In this document: positions 53,341 to 62,255 of the stretch, piece by piece
Position numbering within the stretch: position 1 is the stretch's first letter
Layout: the number at the start of each line of letters is the position of its first letter
Origin: HGM04593 sp045631205
GTDB lineage: Bacteria; Bacteroidota; Bacteroidia; Bacteroidales; Bacteroidaceae
DNA: 64,000 nt
Assembly: GCA_045631205.1 (NCBI GenBank)
Contig: JAZQUI010000036.1
Span: 72,160 to 136,159 of the forward strand
Direction of reading: 5' to 3'
Made by a program: the position numbers and the translations under genes
Notes under the pieces: model-generated
The model's database searches: none
Told to the model about the DNA's origin: nothing
Seen by the model: only the letters and a program-made list of their open reading frames with translations

Positions 53341-56271
53341 ATGCTTAAAAGGCTTTCGGCCTTGTTGGCCTGCCTGTTTTGTATAGCGGTTTTATCGGCG
53401 CAGAAAGTCGATAAAACCGTTGTACGTTCTATAGAGAATTACTTTAAGGAATACTCTTCGCAGGGTGTGAAATTAAAGAATTGCAATCTCGACCGTAGGC
53501 GCAACAATGTCATTGTTAATAAAGGTGCCCGCAAAGTGGTGATTTATGCCAATCAAAGCTTTGCGGCTCAAATATTTACCCCCGAAGTGGTAAAGAATGT
53601 GTATGCGGGCATACGCAAAGTGTTGCCATCGTCGTTGTCTAAGTATAAAATAGAGGTTATTGCTGCGCGCAAGCCGATAGAAGAACTTGTTCCCAATAAC
53701 TTACGCGAAGGCAAGGTTGACAAAGCTCGACTATGGGGTGGCGTGGAGTATGACGGTGCCCCGTGGGTGGAAAATGTTTCAAAACCGTATAAGGTTAATA
53801 GCGGGCTTGCCGGTAGGCATATTGCTATGTGGCAGAGTCACGGGCGCATATATTCGGCCGACAAGGGTGTGTGGCAGTGGCAGCGTCCATCGTTGTTTTG
53901 TACTACCGAGGATTTGTTTACGCAGTCGATAGTGGTACCCTTCTTGCTACCGATGTTGCAGAATGCCGGCGCGGTTGTCTATACTCCGCGAGAACGTGAC
54001 TGGCAGCGTGAATGTGTGGTGGTTGATAATGATACTGTTTGCGGTGCTTCATCTTATGTGCAGGATGCTGAAAAGCGTCGTGAGTGGGTGAGTGTCGGTG
54101 AGGGTTTCAAGCCTCGTGCCGGTTATTATGTCGATGGTGAAAATCCTTTTTCCGATGGAACGGCTGTTGCTGTTGAAACTTCGCAGGGTGGTCGCAGAAC
54201 CGCGGCTGTGGCGCGTTGGCAACCCGATGTGCCTGTTGATGGATACTATGCTGTTTATATCTCCTACAAAACGCTTGAAAATTCGGTCTCCGATGCCCGA
54301 TACAGTGTTTTGCATAGCGGAGGTGTTACCGAGTTTAAGGTAAACCAACGCATGGGTGGCGGTACTTGGGTATATCTCGGTACTTTCCGTTTTCGTGCGG
54401 GGGTAAATGAGAATCAAGGTGTTGTGCTCACCAACATTAGTGATTACGAAGGAGTTGTTACTGCCGACGCTGTGCGCTTTGGCGGTGGCGAGGGGTTGGT
54501 TGCGCGTGGTGACAGTCTTGTGCATACAAGCGGCTTGCCGCGTTATCTCGAAGGCGCGCGTTACTCTTTGCTTTACTCCGGATTTCCTTATGAGGTTTAC
54601 TCTCCGAGTATGGGCGAGGTCGATTATAACGATGATATAAATTGTCGTTCTCACGCAGTGAACTATCTCTCCGGCGGCTCGGTGTATAACCCCGATACTG
54701 TGGGATTGAATGTTCCGTTGGAACTCTCTTTTGGCTTCCACTCCGATGCGGGAATTTCACCCGAGGATTCGGTGGTTGGCTCTTTGGGTATTGTAACCAC
54801 TGATTATAGTGGCGATACGATAGCTGCAGGCTTGTCGCGTTATGCTTCGCGTGATATTGTCAGCAATTTGCTGCTTGATGTGCAACGTGATTTGTCTTCG
54901 CGTTATGGTGCTGCATGGCCCGTACGTGGTATTATCGACAAGAGTTATAGCGAGTCGCGTTTGCCGGTTGTGCCGTCGCTTATATTTGAATCCTTGTCGC
55001 ACCAGAATTATAAGGATATGGCTTATGGGCATAACCCTGATTTCAAATTCACTCTTGCCCGTGCCGTTTATAAATCATTGTTGAAACAGGTTAATTATAT
55101 GCATGGCAGGGAGTTCGTGGTGCAACCATTGCCTGTAAGCTGTTTTTCTCTCACCTTTGACGATAAAAAAGATAATGTGTGTTTGCAATGGAAAGCGGTT
55201 GAAGATGAACTTGAACCCACCGCAACTCCAACATCCTATGTGGTGTATATAAAAATAAACGACGGTGATTTTGATAATGGCCGGGTAGTTGATGAGTGTA
55301 ATTTTACAATGCCCGTGCTCGAAAATGTACAATATAGCTTTAAGGTGGCGGCATTGAACGATGGTGGGGAAAGCTTTCCATCCGAGGTGCTGTCGGCTTA
55401 TGTGGCGGGCAAGGAGAAAGGTTGTGCGCTCATTGTCAACGGCTTTCACCGTTTAAGTGGCCCGCGTGAGGTTTGTACCGCGTCGAAAGCCGGTTTTGAT
55501 ATAGATGGCGATCCAGGTGTTGCGTATCTCAATACAGCCGAGTATGGTGGTCGTCAGCTCGATTATGAGCGTGGAAACATTGGTTTTGAAGATGGCCTTG
55601 GCTTGAGTGGCAACGATTTTGAGGGGTTGCTCATAGCGGGTAACACTTTTGATTATCCTTATTTGCACGGTCGTGCTATGGCTGCCAATGGTGTCTCATT
55701 TGTTTCGTGCAGCAGTGAAGCGTTGATAGAGAATAGTGTGCTGCTCGATGGCTACGATGTGGTGGATTATATTGCCGGTGTGGAGAAGCAGGGTGAGGAT
55801 GGTTCGCTTTTGGGGTATAATCGCCCGTACAAGACTTTCCCGTTGGAGGTGCAGAACAGGCTTGCAAACTATCTCTCAAAGGGTGGCCGTCTTTTTGTGA
55901 GCGGCGCTCACATTGCGAGTGATATGTCGAAGAATGACGATGACAAGAATTTTATACGTTCTTTGTTGAAGTTCGAATATGGTGGCTCGGTGGCCGATGT
56001 TTCGGAAAATGTGGTATTTGGTTCTAATCTCACTTTGCCCATATATCGCACCGTGAACGAAGAGTGTTATGCTGTTGCGCGTCCCGATGTTCTTGTGCCG
56101 GCAAAGGATGCTTTTGTGGCGTTTGTATATAACGGTAACAAGAAGAGTGCGGGTGTGGCTTATGCAGGCAAGTATCGTGTGCTGTCTACAAGTTTCCCCT
56201 TTGAGGCTGTCGGCAGCGAGCAGCTGCGCTTTTATCTTATGGGAGCGGTGTTACGCTTCTTGCTGAAATAA
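53341..56271 (+). CDS. Large secreted amidase-like protein with golvesin-type and FnIII domains
   Basis: 976 residues with a signal peptide (IAVLSAQ). An N-acetylmuramoyl-L-alanine amidase-like fold is split by inserts: HIAMWQSHGRIYSADKGVWQWQ (about 161-181) and the later metal-type motif SFGFHSDAG (about 460-468). A golvesin-like carbohydrate-binding domain lies at about 260-385 (RMGGGTWVYLGTFRFRAGVN). An FnIII-like domain lies at about 600-690. The end (about 700-976) has an alpha/beta domain with GGRLFVSGAHIASDM. Homologues are often named xanthan lyase. The role is probably cell-wall or glycan processing; which bond it cuts is uncertain. Confidence 0.72.
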   Translation: MLKRLSALLACLFCIAVLSAQKVDKTVVRSIENYFKEYSSQGVKLKNCNLDRRRNNVIVNKGARKVVIYANQSFAAQIFTPEVVKNVYAGIRKVLPSSLSKYKIEVIAARKPIEELVPNNLREGKVDKARLWGGVEYDGAPWVENVSKPYKVNSGLAGRHIAMWQSHGRIYSADKGVWQWQRPSLFCTTEDLFTQSIVVPFLLPMLQNAGAVVYTPRERDWQRECVVVDNDTVCGASSYVQDAEKRREWVSVGEGFKPRAGYYVDGENPFSDGTAVAVETSQGGRRTAAVARWQPDVPVDGYYAVYISYKTLENSVSDARYSVLHSGGVTEFKVNQRMGGGTWVYLGTFRFRAGVNENQGVVLTNISDYEGVVTADAVRFGGGEGLVARGDSLVHTSGLPRYLEGARYSLLYSGFPYEVYSPSMGEVDYNDDINCRSHAVNYLSGGSVYNPDTVGLNVPLELSFGFHSDAGISPEDSVVGSLGIVTTDYSGDTIAAGLSRYASRDIVSNLLLDVQRDLSSRYGAAWPVRGIIDKSYSESRLPVVPSLIFESLSHQNYKDMAYGHNPDFKFTLARAVYKSLLKQVNYMHGREFVVQPLPVSCFSLTFDDKKDNVCLQWKAVEDELEPTATPTSYVVYIKINDGDFDNGRVVDECNFTMPVLENVQYSFKVAALNDGGESFPSEVLSAYVAGKEKGCALIVNGFHRLSGPREVCTASKAGFDIDGDPGVAYLNTAEYGGRQLDYERGNIGFEDGLGLSGNDFEGLLIAGNTFDYPYLHGRAMAANGVSFVSCSSEALIENSVLLDGYDVVDYIAGVEKQGEDGSLLGYNRPYKTFPLEVQNRLANYLSKGGRLFVSGAHIASDMSKNDDDKNFIRSLLKFEYGGSVADVSENVVFGSNLTLPIYRTVNEECYAVARPDVLVPAKDAFVAFVYNGNKKSAGVAYAGKYRVLSTSFPFEAVGSEQLRFYLMGAVLRFLLK

Positions 56272-56364
56272 GGCTAAAAAAGTGAACTGTTAGACAGAAG
56301 AAAAAAATGCACCCCTATTAGAGAGAGGCGGCTCGCATCTGCAATCATTCAATGGGGTATTATA

Positions 56365-56397
56365 CCAATAAATCCCGGCATTGCCGGGATTTATTGG
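56365..56397 (+). terminator. Hairpin terminator after the amidase-like gene
   Basis: A perfect 16-bp inverted repeat (CCAATAAATCCCGGCA and complement) with a single-base loop. Confidence 0.7.
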
Positions 56398-56536
56398 TTG
56401 TGGTAGGCTTGTTTTTCTTTTCACCACCCGCGTGGTACAAACAGCCTCTATGCAGCACGCGACCATTGGTTGTAAAGCTCGATGATAACAAAAAACGAAC
56501 TTTTTGCACTCTTGTGTCGATTTTATGTGTAAAATA

Positions 56537-56782
56537 TTATTTTCGAATGTAACCTCTTCTAAATTCAACACTGCTTGTGTTTTTCGGCATTGTTCCTTTT
56601 ATATGTGTTGCCCCTTTCATCTTGAAGTAATCTTTTTCTATGGGATTCTCTTCCTTCGGGGTAAATATTCCGGTAAGATCGGTATAATCTGTATCCTCTC
56701 GACCGCCTCAGGCTATGAACGAAAATGTTGCCATTGCTGCAAAAAGTATCGGCAGCCAACTATAAATTAATATCTGTTTCAT
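56537..56782 (-). pseudogene. Small lipoprotein gene with a TGA stop at the lipobox cysteine
   Basis: Reading from the ATG at 56782, 24 codons give a lipoprotein signal peptide ending ATFSFIA. Then comes TGA (56710-56708) exactly where the lipobox Cys codon (TGC or TGT) should be. The frame continues GGREDTDYTDLTGIF for 56 further codons to TAA at 56537. The open continuation and lipoprotein-like sequence show that this was a gene of about 81 residues, disrupted by one base. Homologous small Bacteroidales lipoproteins exist as far as I recall, but this was not checked. Confidence 0.55.
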
Positions 56783-56901
56783 AGCAATAAAATTTCTGCT
56801 ACGAATATAAGTTTAAAGATGTATGAATTACTCCCGTGGTTAAATTATATTAATAAGGTGCGAATTTGTTTATTTTGCTCTCGCGTATGCATAGCATACA
56901 T

Positions 56902-56941
56902 AACACAAGCGGTTCACTTTTAAAAGTGAACCGCTTGTGTT
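56902..56941. repeat. 40-bp perfect palindrome, probable terminator of rpmH
   Basis: AACACAAGCGGTTCACTTTT followed by its exact complement. It lies 46 bases past the rpmH stop. The flank on that strand is not a T run, so it may also stabilise the mRNA 3' end. A second small hairpin (GTATGC-ATA-GCATAC) sits next to it at about 56885-56899. Confidence 0.6.
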
Positions 56942-56986
56942 GCAAAAAAAATATGCTTGTGTGCAATGTTTGTCATTGCTTAGCAA

Positions 56987-57148
56987 TTACTTTTTCTTTC
57001 CGTTGTACTCGTCAGAAACAGTAAGTTTCTTGCGACCTTTTGCGCGACGAGATGCCAATACGCGACGGCCGTTCTTTGTAGCCATTCTCTCACGGAAACC
57101 GTGTTTGTTTTTTCTCTTTCTGTTAGAGGGTTGAAATGTTCTTTTCAT
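56987..57148 (-). CDS. rpmH: 50S ribosomal protein L34
   Basis: 53 residues on the minus strand, starting MKRTFQPSNRKRKNKHGF and continuing RMATKNGRRVLASRRAKGRK, the universal L34 signature. The short C-terminal extension SDEYNGKKK is typical of Bacteroidota. It is alone here and not beside rnpA and dnaA as in many other bacteria. It has its own consensus promoter. Confidence 0.96.
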   Translation of the reverse strand: MKRTFQPSNRKRKNKHGFRERMATKNGRRVLASRRAKGRKKLTVSDEYNGKKK

Positions 57149-57204
57149 CGTCTTATATTTTTATATGTTTTTTATTCCAAATATACTTTGCGCTATTCAG
57201 CGTG

Positions 57205-57235
57205 CAAAATTAGTGCTTTTTTTTTATTTGGCAAA
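57205..57235 (-). promoter_or_regulatory. Consensus promoter TTTG-N19-TAATTTTG of rpmH
   Basis: On the minus strand, TTTG (57235-57232), exactly 19 bases, then TAATTTTG (57212-57205). Predicted start is near 57199, about 50 bases before the rpmH ATG. Confidence 0.65.
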
Positions 57236-57350
57236 GATTTTCGTATTCATTTTTCTTTTTTGGTAAATAAATTCTTTGCCTTTTGTGGGAAAGTTGTCGT
57301 TTGCACTCTCTTTTTTATTATGTGTAGTGGCAAGGTTGGCTGGTCGGCAT

Positions 57351-57380
57351 AAAAAAATGGGCTTTGAAGCCCATTTTTTT
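57351..57380 (-). terminator. Terminator of the ilvA-ridA unit
   Basis: AAAAAAATGGGCTT TG AAGCCCATTTTTTT: a perfect 14-bp inverted repeat, usable on either strand, placed just after the ridA stop. Confidence 0.85.
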
Positions 57381-57403
57381 ATTTGTATGTTTTGGTGTAT
57401 TTG

Positions 57404-57778
57404 TTAGATTTCGGCGATAACTTCAACCTCTACAAGTACGTCTTTGGGCAGCTGTTTTACAGCAACGCAAGAGCGTGCGGGTTTCTCGGTGAAGTATTGT
57501 GCATATACAGCGTTGAAAGCTGCGAAATCCTCCATGTTCTTGAGGAAACATGTTGTTTTTACGGCTTTCTCGAATGTTGTACCGGCTGCTTCGAGTACGG
57601 CTGCAAGGTTTTTCATAACTTGTGTTGCCTGTGCCTCTATACCTTCGGCTTCAACTTCGCCTGTTGCAGGGTTGATGGGTACCTGGCCCGATGTAAAGAG
57701 CATATTTCCGCAAACGATAGCCTGTGAGTAAGGACCGATAGCTGCGGGTGCATTGTCGGTATGGATTTTCTTGATCAT
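57404..57778 (-). CDS. ridA: RidA enamine/imine deaminase
   Basis: 124 residues. Starts KKIHTDNAPAAIGPYSQAI and carries GNMLFTSGQVPINPATGEV and the substrate Arg in the C-terminal ARSCVAVKQLPKDVLVEVEVIA, all diagnostic for the YjgF/YER057c/UK114 family. It hydrolyses reactive 2-aminoacrylate or 2-iminobutyrate. It lies 6 bases downstream of ilvA, the source of those imines, so function and position agree. Confidence 0.95.
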   Translation of the reverse strand: MIKKIHTDNAPAAIGPYSQAIVCGNMLFTSGQVPINPATGEVEAEGIEAQATQVMKNLAAVLEAAGTTFEKAVKTTCFLKNMEDFAAFNAVYAQYFTEKPARSCVAVKQLPKDVLVEVEVIAEI

Positions 57779-57784
57779 AGTTAT

Positions 57785-58993
57785 TTAAAATTTAACGTTT
57801 TCCAATATTTTGAAACCTTCTTTTAATAAAGCATCTTTAATTTCGTCAATCTGTGCAAAGTTGCGTGTCTCCATGTTTATACGCAAGAAACAACCGTTGA
57901 TGTCCATGCTTGCGTTTGCGCGCTCGTGGTGAACCGATATGACGTTGCCACCGTGCTCGGCGATGATTTTTGAAATCTGCAACAACTGGCCGGGTTTGTC
58001 GAGCAACTCAATTGTGAGTGCGTATGAACGGCCTGCGGTGAGAAGGCCACGTTTGATTACACGATCGAGGATGGTTACGTCGATGTTACCACCCGAAACA
58101 AGACACACTACGTTCTTTCCCTCAATGGGTACTTTGTTGAACATAGCTGCTGCAACTGCAACAGCACCTGCGCCCTCGGCAATAAGTTTCTGGTGCTCTA
58201 TCATTGAAAGGATAGCTGATGAAACCTCGTCGTCGGTTACGGTTACAATCTTATCTACGTATTTGCTACATATGTTGAATGTGTTCTGGCCGGGCTCTTT
58301 TACAGCGATACCGTCGGCTATGGTTGAAACACCTGCAAGACGCTCAATTTTCTTATTCTTAATAGAGTTGAACATGCTGGGTGCGCCGCTTGATTGAACA
58401 CCATATACTTTTACGTTGGGGTTGAGCGATTTTATTGCGAATGCAACACCTGAAATGAGTCCGCCGCCACCAATGGGTACTATAACGGCGTCAATGTCCT
58501 TGAGTTGGTTGAGAAGTTCAAGTCCAATAGTACCTTGTCCGGCAATTACATCTACATCGTCAAAGGGGTGGATAAAGGTGTAGCCGTTCTCGTCGCGCAA
58601 CTGAAGTGCTTTCTGGTACGCATCGTCGTAAACACCTTCTACAAGGCAAATTTCTGCTCCATATCTCTTAGTTGCTTCTACCTTGGAAATGGGTGCGCAG
58701 TCGGGGAGGCAGATTGTCGATTTAATACCATTCTTGGTGGCTGCAAGAGCTACTCCCTGTGCGTGGTTACCGGCCGAGCAGGCGATAACACCTTTTGCCT
58801 TCTCTTCGGCTGAAAGCTGTGAGATTTTGTAGTACGAACCTCTGACTTTGAAAGAACCGGTCAATTGCAAGTTCTCGGGCTTAAGATATACCGTAGCTTT
58901 CTGGTTTATTTGAGGGGCGTGAATCAAGTCTGTTCTGCGAATAACGTCCTTCAATACATACGATGCATGGTATATTTTGTCAAGTGTTAGCAT
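57785..58993 (-). CDS. ilvA: Threonine ammonia-lyase (threonine deaminase)
   Basis: 402 residues from the ATG at 58993. The PLP Lys lies in TGSFKVRGSYYKIS (about 45-58), the phosphate-binding GGGGLISG at about 170-177. A C-terminal ACT-like domain (about 325-402, LTIELLDKPGQLLQIS) suggests feedback control. The annotated longer start at 59038 is rejected because a -7 promoter element lies at 59024-59031. It makes 2-ketobutyrate for isoleucine. Confidence 0.93.
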   Translation of the reverse strand: MLTLDKIYHASYVLKDVIRRTDLIHAPQINQKATVYLKPENLQLTGSFKVRGSYYKISQLSAEEKAKGVIACSAGNHAQGVALAATKNGIKSTICLPDCAPISKVEATKRYGAEICLVEGVYDDAYQKALQLRDENGYTFIHPFDDVDVIAGQGTIGLELLNQLKDIDAVIVPIGGGGLISGVAFAIKSLNPNVKVYGVQSSGAPSMFNSIKNKKIERLAGVSTIADGIAVKEPGQNTFNICSKYVDKIVTVTDDEVSSAILSMIEHQKLIAEGAGAVAVAAAMFNKVPIEGKNVVCLVSGGNIDVTILDRVIKRGLLTAGRSYALTIELLDKPGQLLQISKIIAEHGGNVISVHHERANASMDINGCFLRINMETRNFAQIDEIKDALLKEGFKILENVKF

Positions 58994-59023
58994 GTGTGTA
59001 TTTTTTTTAAAATTTGTATTGCG

Positions 59024-59031
59024 CAAATTTA
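59024..59031 (-). promoter_or_regulatory. -7 element TAAATTTG of ilvA-ridA
   Basis: TAAATTTG on the minus strand (CAAATTTA on plus). No clear -33 box. It sets the ilvA start at 58993. Confidence 0.45.
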
Positions 59032-59252
59032 CAATCATTTTCTTTTATTCCTAATAATAGTGCGATATTTTTTTTGAATAAATACGTTGTTGTTTTTTGC
59101 TATAAACCTCTTAGGGGTGCGTGTGTGGTGGGCTGCTATCGTTAAAATCTATTGTAATAATAGAAAGAGCCTATAAATAACGTGTTGTTTACACGGATAA
59201 AGGTGGTACTTTTGCATACTCGAGTTATAAATATTTTCAGCATTTAAATATA

Positions 59253-60593
59253 ATGACACACAATTATAGCTTTAAAAGTATGGTGAAGAAGTATGTGACT
59301 TCCAGTGCTGTACTTGTTGTATTCTCAATTCTTGCTCTTGCTTGTGCAAACTCGCCTTTCAAAGAATCCTATTTTGCCTGGTGGAATATGCCTGTGGCTG
59401 TGTCTGTGGGTGGAATGAATCTTTTCAGTCACGGAGGGCACGCAATGTCGCTGATGGCTGTGATAAACGATTTTCTTATGGCCCTGTTTTTCCTTACAGT
59501 GGGACTTGAAATAAAGCGTGAGATTCTTGTGGGTGAGCTATCGACGCGCCAAAAGGCTATGTTGCCCATAATTGGTGCGTGTGGCGGTATGCTTGTTCCG
59601 GTGCTGTTCTTTTGGCTTTTGTGTTCGCACGATGCCGATATGATGCGCGGTATGGCAATTCCAATGGCTACCGATATCGCGTTCTCATTAGGTGTGTTGT
59701 CGCTTTTCGGTACGAGGGTTCCCATTGGGTTGAAGGTGTTTCTTGCAGCACTTGCGGTGGCCGACGACTTGGGTGGAATTATTGTTATTGCGCTTTTCTA
59801 CTCCTCGCACATCGATGTTTCCTTCTTGCTGTTGGCTGTTGTGTGCGTGCTGTTTTTGCTCTATGGTAACATAAGACGCGTGGGTAAAAAGTCTTTCTAT
59901 CTTGCTGTGGGTCTTGTGCTGTGGTATGCAATGCTGAATTCGGGAATACACGCAACCATAGCCGGTGTTATTGTGGCATTTTGTGTGCCGGCATCGCTGC
60001 GCCGAGGGTCGGCTTACTACATAGAACGCATACGTGAAAATATAAACAGCTTGCCGGTACACGAAGTTACGGCCAAGCACCACACGGTGGTGTTGACACA
60101 TGATGAGATACACAAATTAAAAAGTATAGAATCGGCTGCCGATAAACTGATAAGCCCGTTGCAGGATCTGGAGGATGGTATGAACAGTTTTATAGGTTAT
60201 GTGGTGATACCTCTCTTTGCCTTTGCCAACGTGGGTATAGACTTCGCAGGTATGAGTATTAGCTCTGTTTTTGCAGGTGTTGGTCTTCCCGTTATGGCAG
60301 GACTTGCTGTGGGTAAGTTCGTGGGTGTTTTCTCATTCTCGTGGGTGGCAATCAAGAGTGGTATTGTGAGCCTGCCTAAAGGGAGCGATTGGCGTTCTTT
60401 TGCATCGGTTTGTATGCTTTGCGGCATTGGACTCACAGTCTCTATTTTTATAGCCGACCTTTCTTACGCATCGTTGCAGGGTGGTGTAGATGTTCTTGGC
60501 CAGGCGAAACTTGGAATTCTGTGTGGTTCGTTGTTGTCGGCTATTGTTGGAATTTTCCTTCTTAACCGTTATCTGCCGAAAGAGCAGAAATAA
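59253..60593 (+). CDS. nhaA: Na+/H+ antiporter NhaA
   Basis: 446 residues with about 12 membrane helices. ALFFLTVGLEIKREILVGEL, MATDIAFSLGVLSLFG and ALAVADDLGGIIVIALFY contain the ion-binding Asp pair (ADDLG, Asp163/164-like). GIHATIAGVIVAFC follows. It exchanges H+ for Na+ at the inner membrane. An insert of about 45 residues (about 250-295) has a His-rich stretch (TAKHHTVVLTHDEIHKL), longer than in E. coli NhaA (388 residues). Monocistronic. Confidence 0.94.
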   Translation: MTHNYSFKSMVKKYVTSSAVLVVFSILALACANSPFKESYFAWWNMPVAVSVGGMNLFSHGGHAMSLMAVINDFLMALFFLTVGLEIKREILVGELSTRQKAMLPIIGACGGMLVPVLFFWLLCSHDADMMRGMAIPMATDIAFSLGVLSLFGTRVPIGLKVFLAALAVADDLGGIIVIALFYSSHIDVSFLLLAVVCVLFLLYGNIRRVGKKSFYLAVGLVLWYAMLNSGIHATIAGVIVAFCVPASLRRGSAYYIERIRENINSLPVHEVTAKHHTVVLTHDEIHKLKSIESAADKLISPLQDLEDGMNSFIGYVVIPLFAFANVGIDFAGMSISSVFAGVGLPVMAGLAVGKFVGVFSFSWVAIKSGIVSLPKGSDWRSFASVCMLCGIGLTVSIFIADLSYASLQGGVDVLGQAKLGILCGSLLSAIVGIFLLNRYLPKEQK

Positions 60594-60618
60594 TGTATTT
60601 TCAGCCTTAATTCGTTCA

Positions 60619-60648
60619 GCTGCGTGCTATTTAGTACGCGGCTTTTTA
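60619..60648 (+). terminator. Intrinsic terminator after nhaA
   Basis: GCTGCGT pairs with ACGCGGC (7 bp, 10-base loop), followed by T5. Confidence 0.7.
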
Positions 60649-61202
60649 TTTGTGTCTGTTCTCGGATTTCAGGTATTGAATCAAATCTCTTGAATAGTTT
60701 GTTTCCAGGATACTGAATCCTTGCGATATCAGCCACCCCCAGCCTTCGGAAGGTTGTGAAAATGTTGAAATTCTATCGCCGTGGTTGGCGGTATGTTCGT
60801 CCCAGGTTGCTGCAACAAAAGCTTTTGAACCCGATTCCAAAACTTTTGGTAGCAGTTTGTAACTATTTGTTTCTAAACTGTTGAACCTGAACTGGAACGC
60901 CACCGGCGAAAGTTTTTCTATATATTCGTTTACATAAGCCTCTAAGTTTGGAGTCTTGTCCTCTATTACGGGGCAATAAATGACTTTTTCCAACTCTTCG
61001 CCGAATATTCTTTTTGCTTTTTCGTATGGCTAGTTTATTCCGGTGCAAAAACGTAGTCGGCTCTATGTGTCACAACCCACACCTGCTTTGTCGGTTTTTT
61101 GGAACGCAATAATGTAATATTGTCGTTTTGCGCTTTTGTGAACAGAATGGAACTTGCGCATAGTGTTAATAAAAGTAGAACTTTGGTATATATGTTGTTC
61201 AT
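60646..61202 (-). pseudogene. Glycerophosphodiester phosphodiesterase gene with a large internal deletion
   Basis: From the ATG at 61202 there are 54 codons: a signal peptide ending FTKAQ, then KQVWVVTHRADYVFAPE and a stop. The WVVTHR...APE segment is the GDPD active-site start (HR then APEN). A different frame then resumes at about 61030 with EKAKRIFGEELEKVIYCPV and runs to the stop at 60646; it contains AFVAATWDEHTANHG and EGWGWLISQGFSILETN, the C-terminal part of GDPD-like proteins. Roughly 100 or more residues, including most metal ligands, are missing. It is therefore a non-functional remnant. The junction lies near 61031-61040. Confidence 0.65.
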
Positions 61203-61234
61203 TTTGTTTGCTGTGAATTTAAGTGGGTTTGTTT

Positions 61235-61483
61235 CTACTTGCTCGCAAATATAGGAATTCTCCCATAGGGTTGATATGACACGAATGATGAGTTTTGAAA
61301 TGCTGGGTCAACTGCGATATTATTGCATAAAAAATATACAGCTTTGCCTATGTAGACTACTCGAAGCAACTTGAGTACCATATTTCGTTGTAGTATTATA
61401 TACTTCTGCTCGGGATTGTCCGAGATTAACTTAACAAAATCGTCATTTTCTTTTGGAGTGGCACGTTTCACCAACAGCAGCAC
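61235..61483 (-). CDS. Orphan ORF of 82 residues, unrecognised (GTG start, doubtful)
   Basis: GTG start right after an in-frame TAA, no signal peptide, no motif known to me. It may be a leftover C-terminal fragment in a decayed region. A coding call is weak. Confidence 0.25.
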   Translation of the reverse strand: MLLLVKRATPKENDDFVKLISDNPEQKYIILQRNMVLKLLRVVYIGKAVYFLCNNIAVDPAFQNSSFVSYQPYGRIPIFASK

Positions 61484-61580
61484 TCTTTACACCGCCCCTG
61501 TTTGAGAACAAAAAAGAGAATAAAGGGTATTGGTTTTAGAAAATTTAATATATTTGCAATCTAACCAATAATATAATATT

Positions 61581-62060
61581 ATGCAGAAAGTTTGTTTACT
61601 CGTATTTGCTTGCATAACATTCTTATTAACAAGTTGTGCATCTATGCGACCAGCTGTTGTAAATAAAGTAACATCTTTAGATAATTATACATACTTCTAC
61701 ATAACACCTACACAAGAATTAACCTCAAGTTCAGGTGCATCTATTTCAGGGCAATATTATAGTACAAGTAAAACTATAAACCCAAGTGATGTCATTGCAG
61801 GAACATTGATAAAGAGAGGTTTTCTTCGTTTGCCAGAACTTGATAAGGATAAATTAGATAAGACTTTTGTTGTCAATTATGGCGAGAGTGGGCGTCGTAA
61901 TGTAAATTTAGGCTATTCTATTGAAATCACTTTACAATTTGTTTCAGCTCTTGACCATTCTTTGATTTGTGTTACAACAGCAGAAGGTCAAGGAAGTACA
62001 GAAGCTGATGATATAAGAATTGCTATAAACAGGGCATTAGAAGCCCTTTTTAAGGAATAA
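61581..62060 (+). CDS. Lipoprotein of unknown function
   Basis: 159 residues with a lipoprotein signal (FLLTSC, Cys at about 19). The mature part is predicted alpha/beta: NYTYFYITPTQELTSSSG, GTLIKRGFLRLPEL, NLGYSIEITLQFVSAL and a final helix RIAINRALEALF. I recognise no domain. It is AT-richer than core genes, as expected for the accessory region around it. There is no obvious partner gene. Confidence 0.7.
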   Translation: MQKVCLLVFACITFLLTSCASMRPAVVNKVTSLDNYTYFYITPTQELTSSSGASISGQYYSTSKTINPSDVIAGTLIKRGFLRLPELDKDKLDKTFVVNYGESGRRNVNLGYSIEITLQFVSALDHSLICVTTAEGQGSTEADDIRIAINRALEALFKE

Positions 62061-62063
62061 TCC

Positions 62064-62205
62064 TATTGTCTTTACCCTACAATGTGGTTCTTCCACCTTC
62101 GCGTTCGCAAATTAGGCTGCACTCATTGCATGTGTGAGCAAGCTCCCACCCATTCGTTTGCACTAATTTTCGCGGTATAGTAACCACATTTTTTATGCAG
62201 ACAAT
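62064..62205. repeat. 142-bp imperfect inverted repeat (MITE-like or hairpin element)
   Basis: The ends ATTGTCT and AGACAAT are complementary, as are AATGTGGTT (62080-62088) and AACCACATT (62182-62190). An inner pair, CGCAAATTAG...TGCA and TGCACTAATTTTCGCG, continues the pairing, so nearly the whole interval folds back on itself. No target-site duplication is clear, and other copies cannot be checked in this window. Confidence 0.45.
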
Positions 62206-62255
62206 AAACATCGCCGTGCCGCCGTTGGTTCTCTCGCAAATACTATGCCTCTGTT

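Noticed and set aside
56708..56710. TGA as selenocysteine or a recoded codon
   Set aside because: It falls on a lipobox Cys, where lipidation needs Cys; no SECIS-like stem is obvious. A nonsense mutation or an error is simpler.
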